Part shown: positions 63,796 through 64,000 of the stretch, one piece after another | Layout of the letters: each line of letters opens with the position of its first letter | Position numbering within the stretch: the first letter of the stretch is position 1 | DNA from: Prostheceraeus crozeri | Lineage: Eukaryota > Platyhelminthes > Polycladida > Euryleptidae | Length of the DNA: 64,000 nucleotides | Reading direction: 5' to 3' | Assembly (NCBI GenBank): GCA_907163375.1 | Contig: CAJQUW010007059.1 | Coordinates: 310,001-374,000 of the forward strand | The notes under the pieces: model-generated | What the model was told of the DNA's origin: nothing | The model's input: only the letters and a program-made list of their open reading frames with translations | Databases searched by the model: none | Translations under genes and position numbers: made by a program

Positions 63796-64000
63796 GTATG
63801 TGGACAAAAAATACCCTCAACTAAGTTCATCTGAAGCTTTGTGATGATTATTTGACTCCAACAAGCATTATTCAAATGACTTTGAAAACGTTGGGAGTTA
63901 ACCTATAAGTACCGGATTCTAATGAGATCAAGCATAATTGAATGGCTGTAAAACATTGTTATTTAAGCATAACATAAATGGCTGCTGGGATGATTTTCAT

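Noticed and set aside
1..64000. CRISPR arrays, riboswitches, bacterial-style operons or terminators
   Set aside because: No regularly spaced direct repeats or bacterial gene organisation were seen, and the gene structure is clearly eukaryotic.

Overview
This is an AT-rich animal nuclear genome fragment. Genes are split by GT-AG introns, intergenic space is wide, and many decayed transposons of several classes are present. The repertoire (a CACTA-like transposase, a spliced multi-copy transposase relative, hAT, Tc1/mariner DD34E, several LINE lineages, a Ty3/gypsy-like element and many foldback elements) fits a marine invertebrate such as an annelid, mollusc or hemichordate. The species cannot be fixed from the sequence. 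No CRISPR, operon or other bacterial feature is present.

Two host genes carry the window. The first is a complete minus-strand WBP2 orthologue (WW-domain-binding protein 2). Its five coding exons run from 36741 down to 10530 and give 280 residues: a GRAM domain followed by a PPxY-rich tail. All four splice junctions agree in phase. The second is an unidentified plus-strand gene with exons at 49116-49223, 49727-50012, 53432-53569, 55916-56184 and probably 63632-63795. Its first part is proline- and arginine-rich. Its last exons each carry a copy of a roughly 30-residue acidic helical repeat that I do not recognise as a named domain.

Layout: 1-3400 is a decayed, spliced transposon-derived gene, followed by four copies of a 16-bp motif. 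4016-5185 is a large foldback element. 6016-7914 is an intact 632-residue CACTA/TNP2-like transposase. 8709-9493 is a TIR element. 10530-36741 is WBP2 with its transposon-filled introns. Intron 4 holds two LINE fragments and a foldback; intron 3 holds an internally deleted LINE. Intron 1 holds an LTR retrotransposon (26606-35203, LTRs about 310 bp) that was itself hit by a LINE/palindrome complex, a hairpin element with a 16-bp target duplication, and a Tc1 copy. 36742-49000 is mostly non-coding, with hairpins, two distant inverted repeat copies and a decayed histone H4 copy. 49116-63795 is the plus-strand gene; its introns hold a Tc1 deletion derivative, a second full-length Tc1 copy, a 3'-truncated LINE and a hAT element with 8-bp target duplications.

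The host genes show no sign of acting together. Most other coding-like sequence is transposon debris, and the CACTA transposase is the only mobile-element gene that still looks intact.
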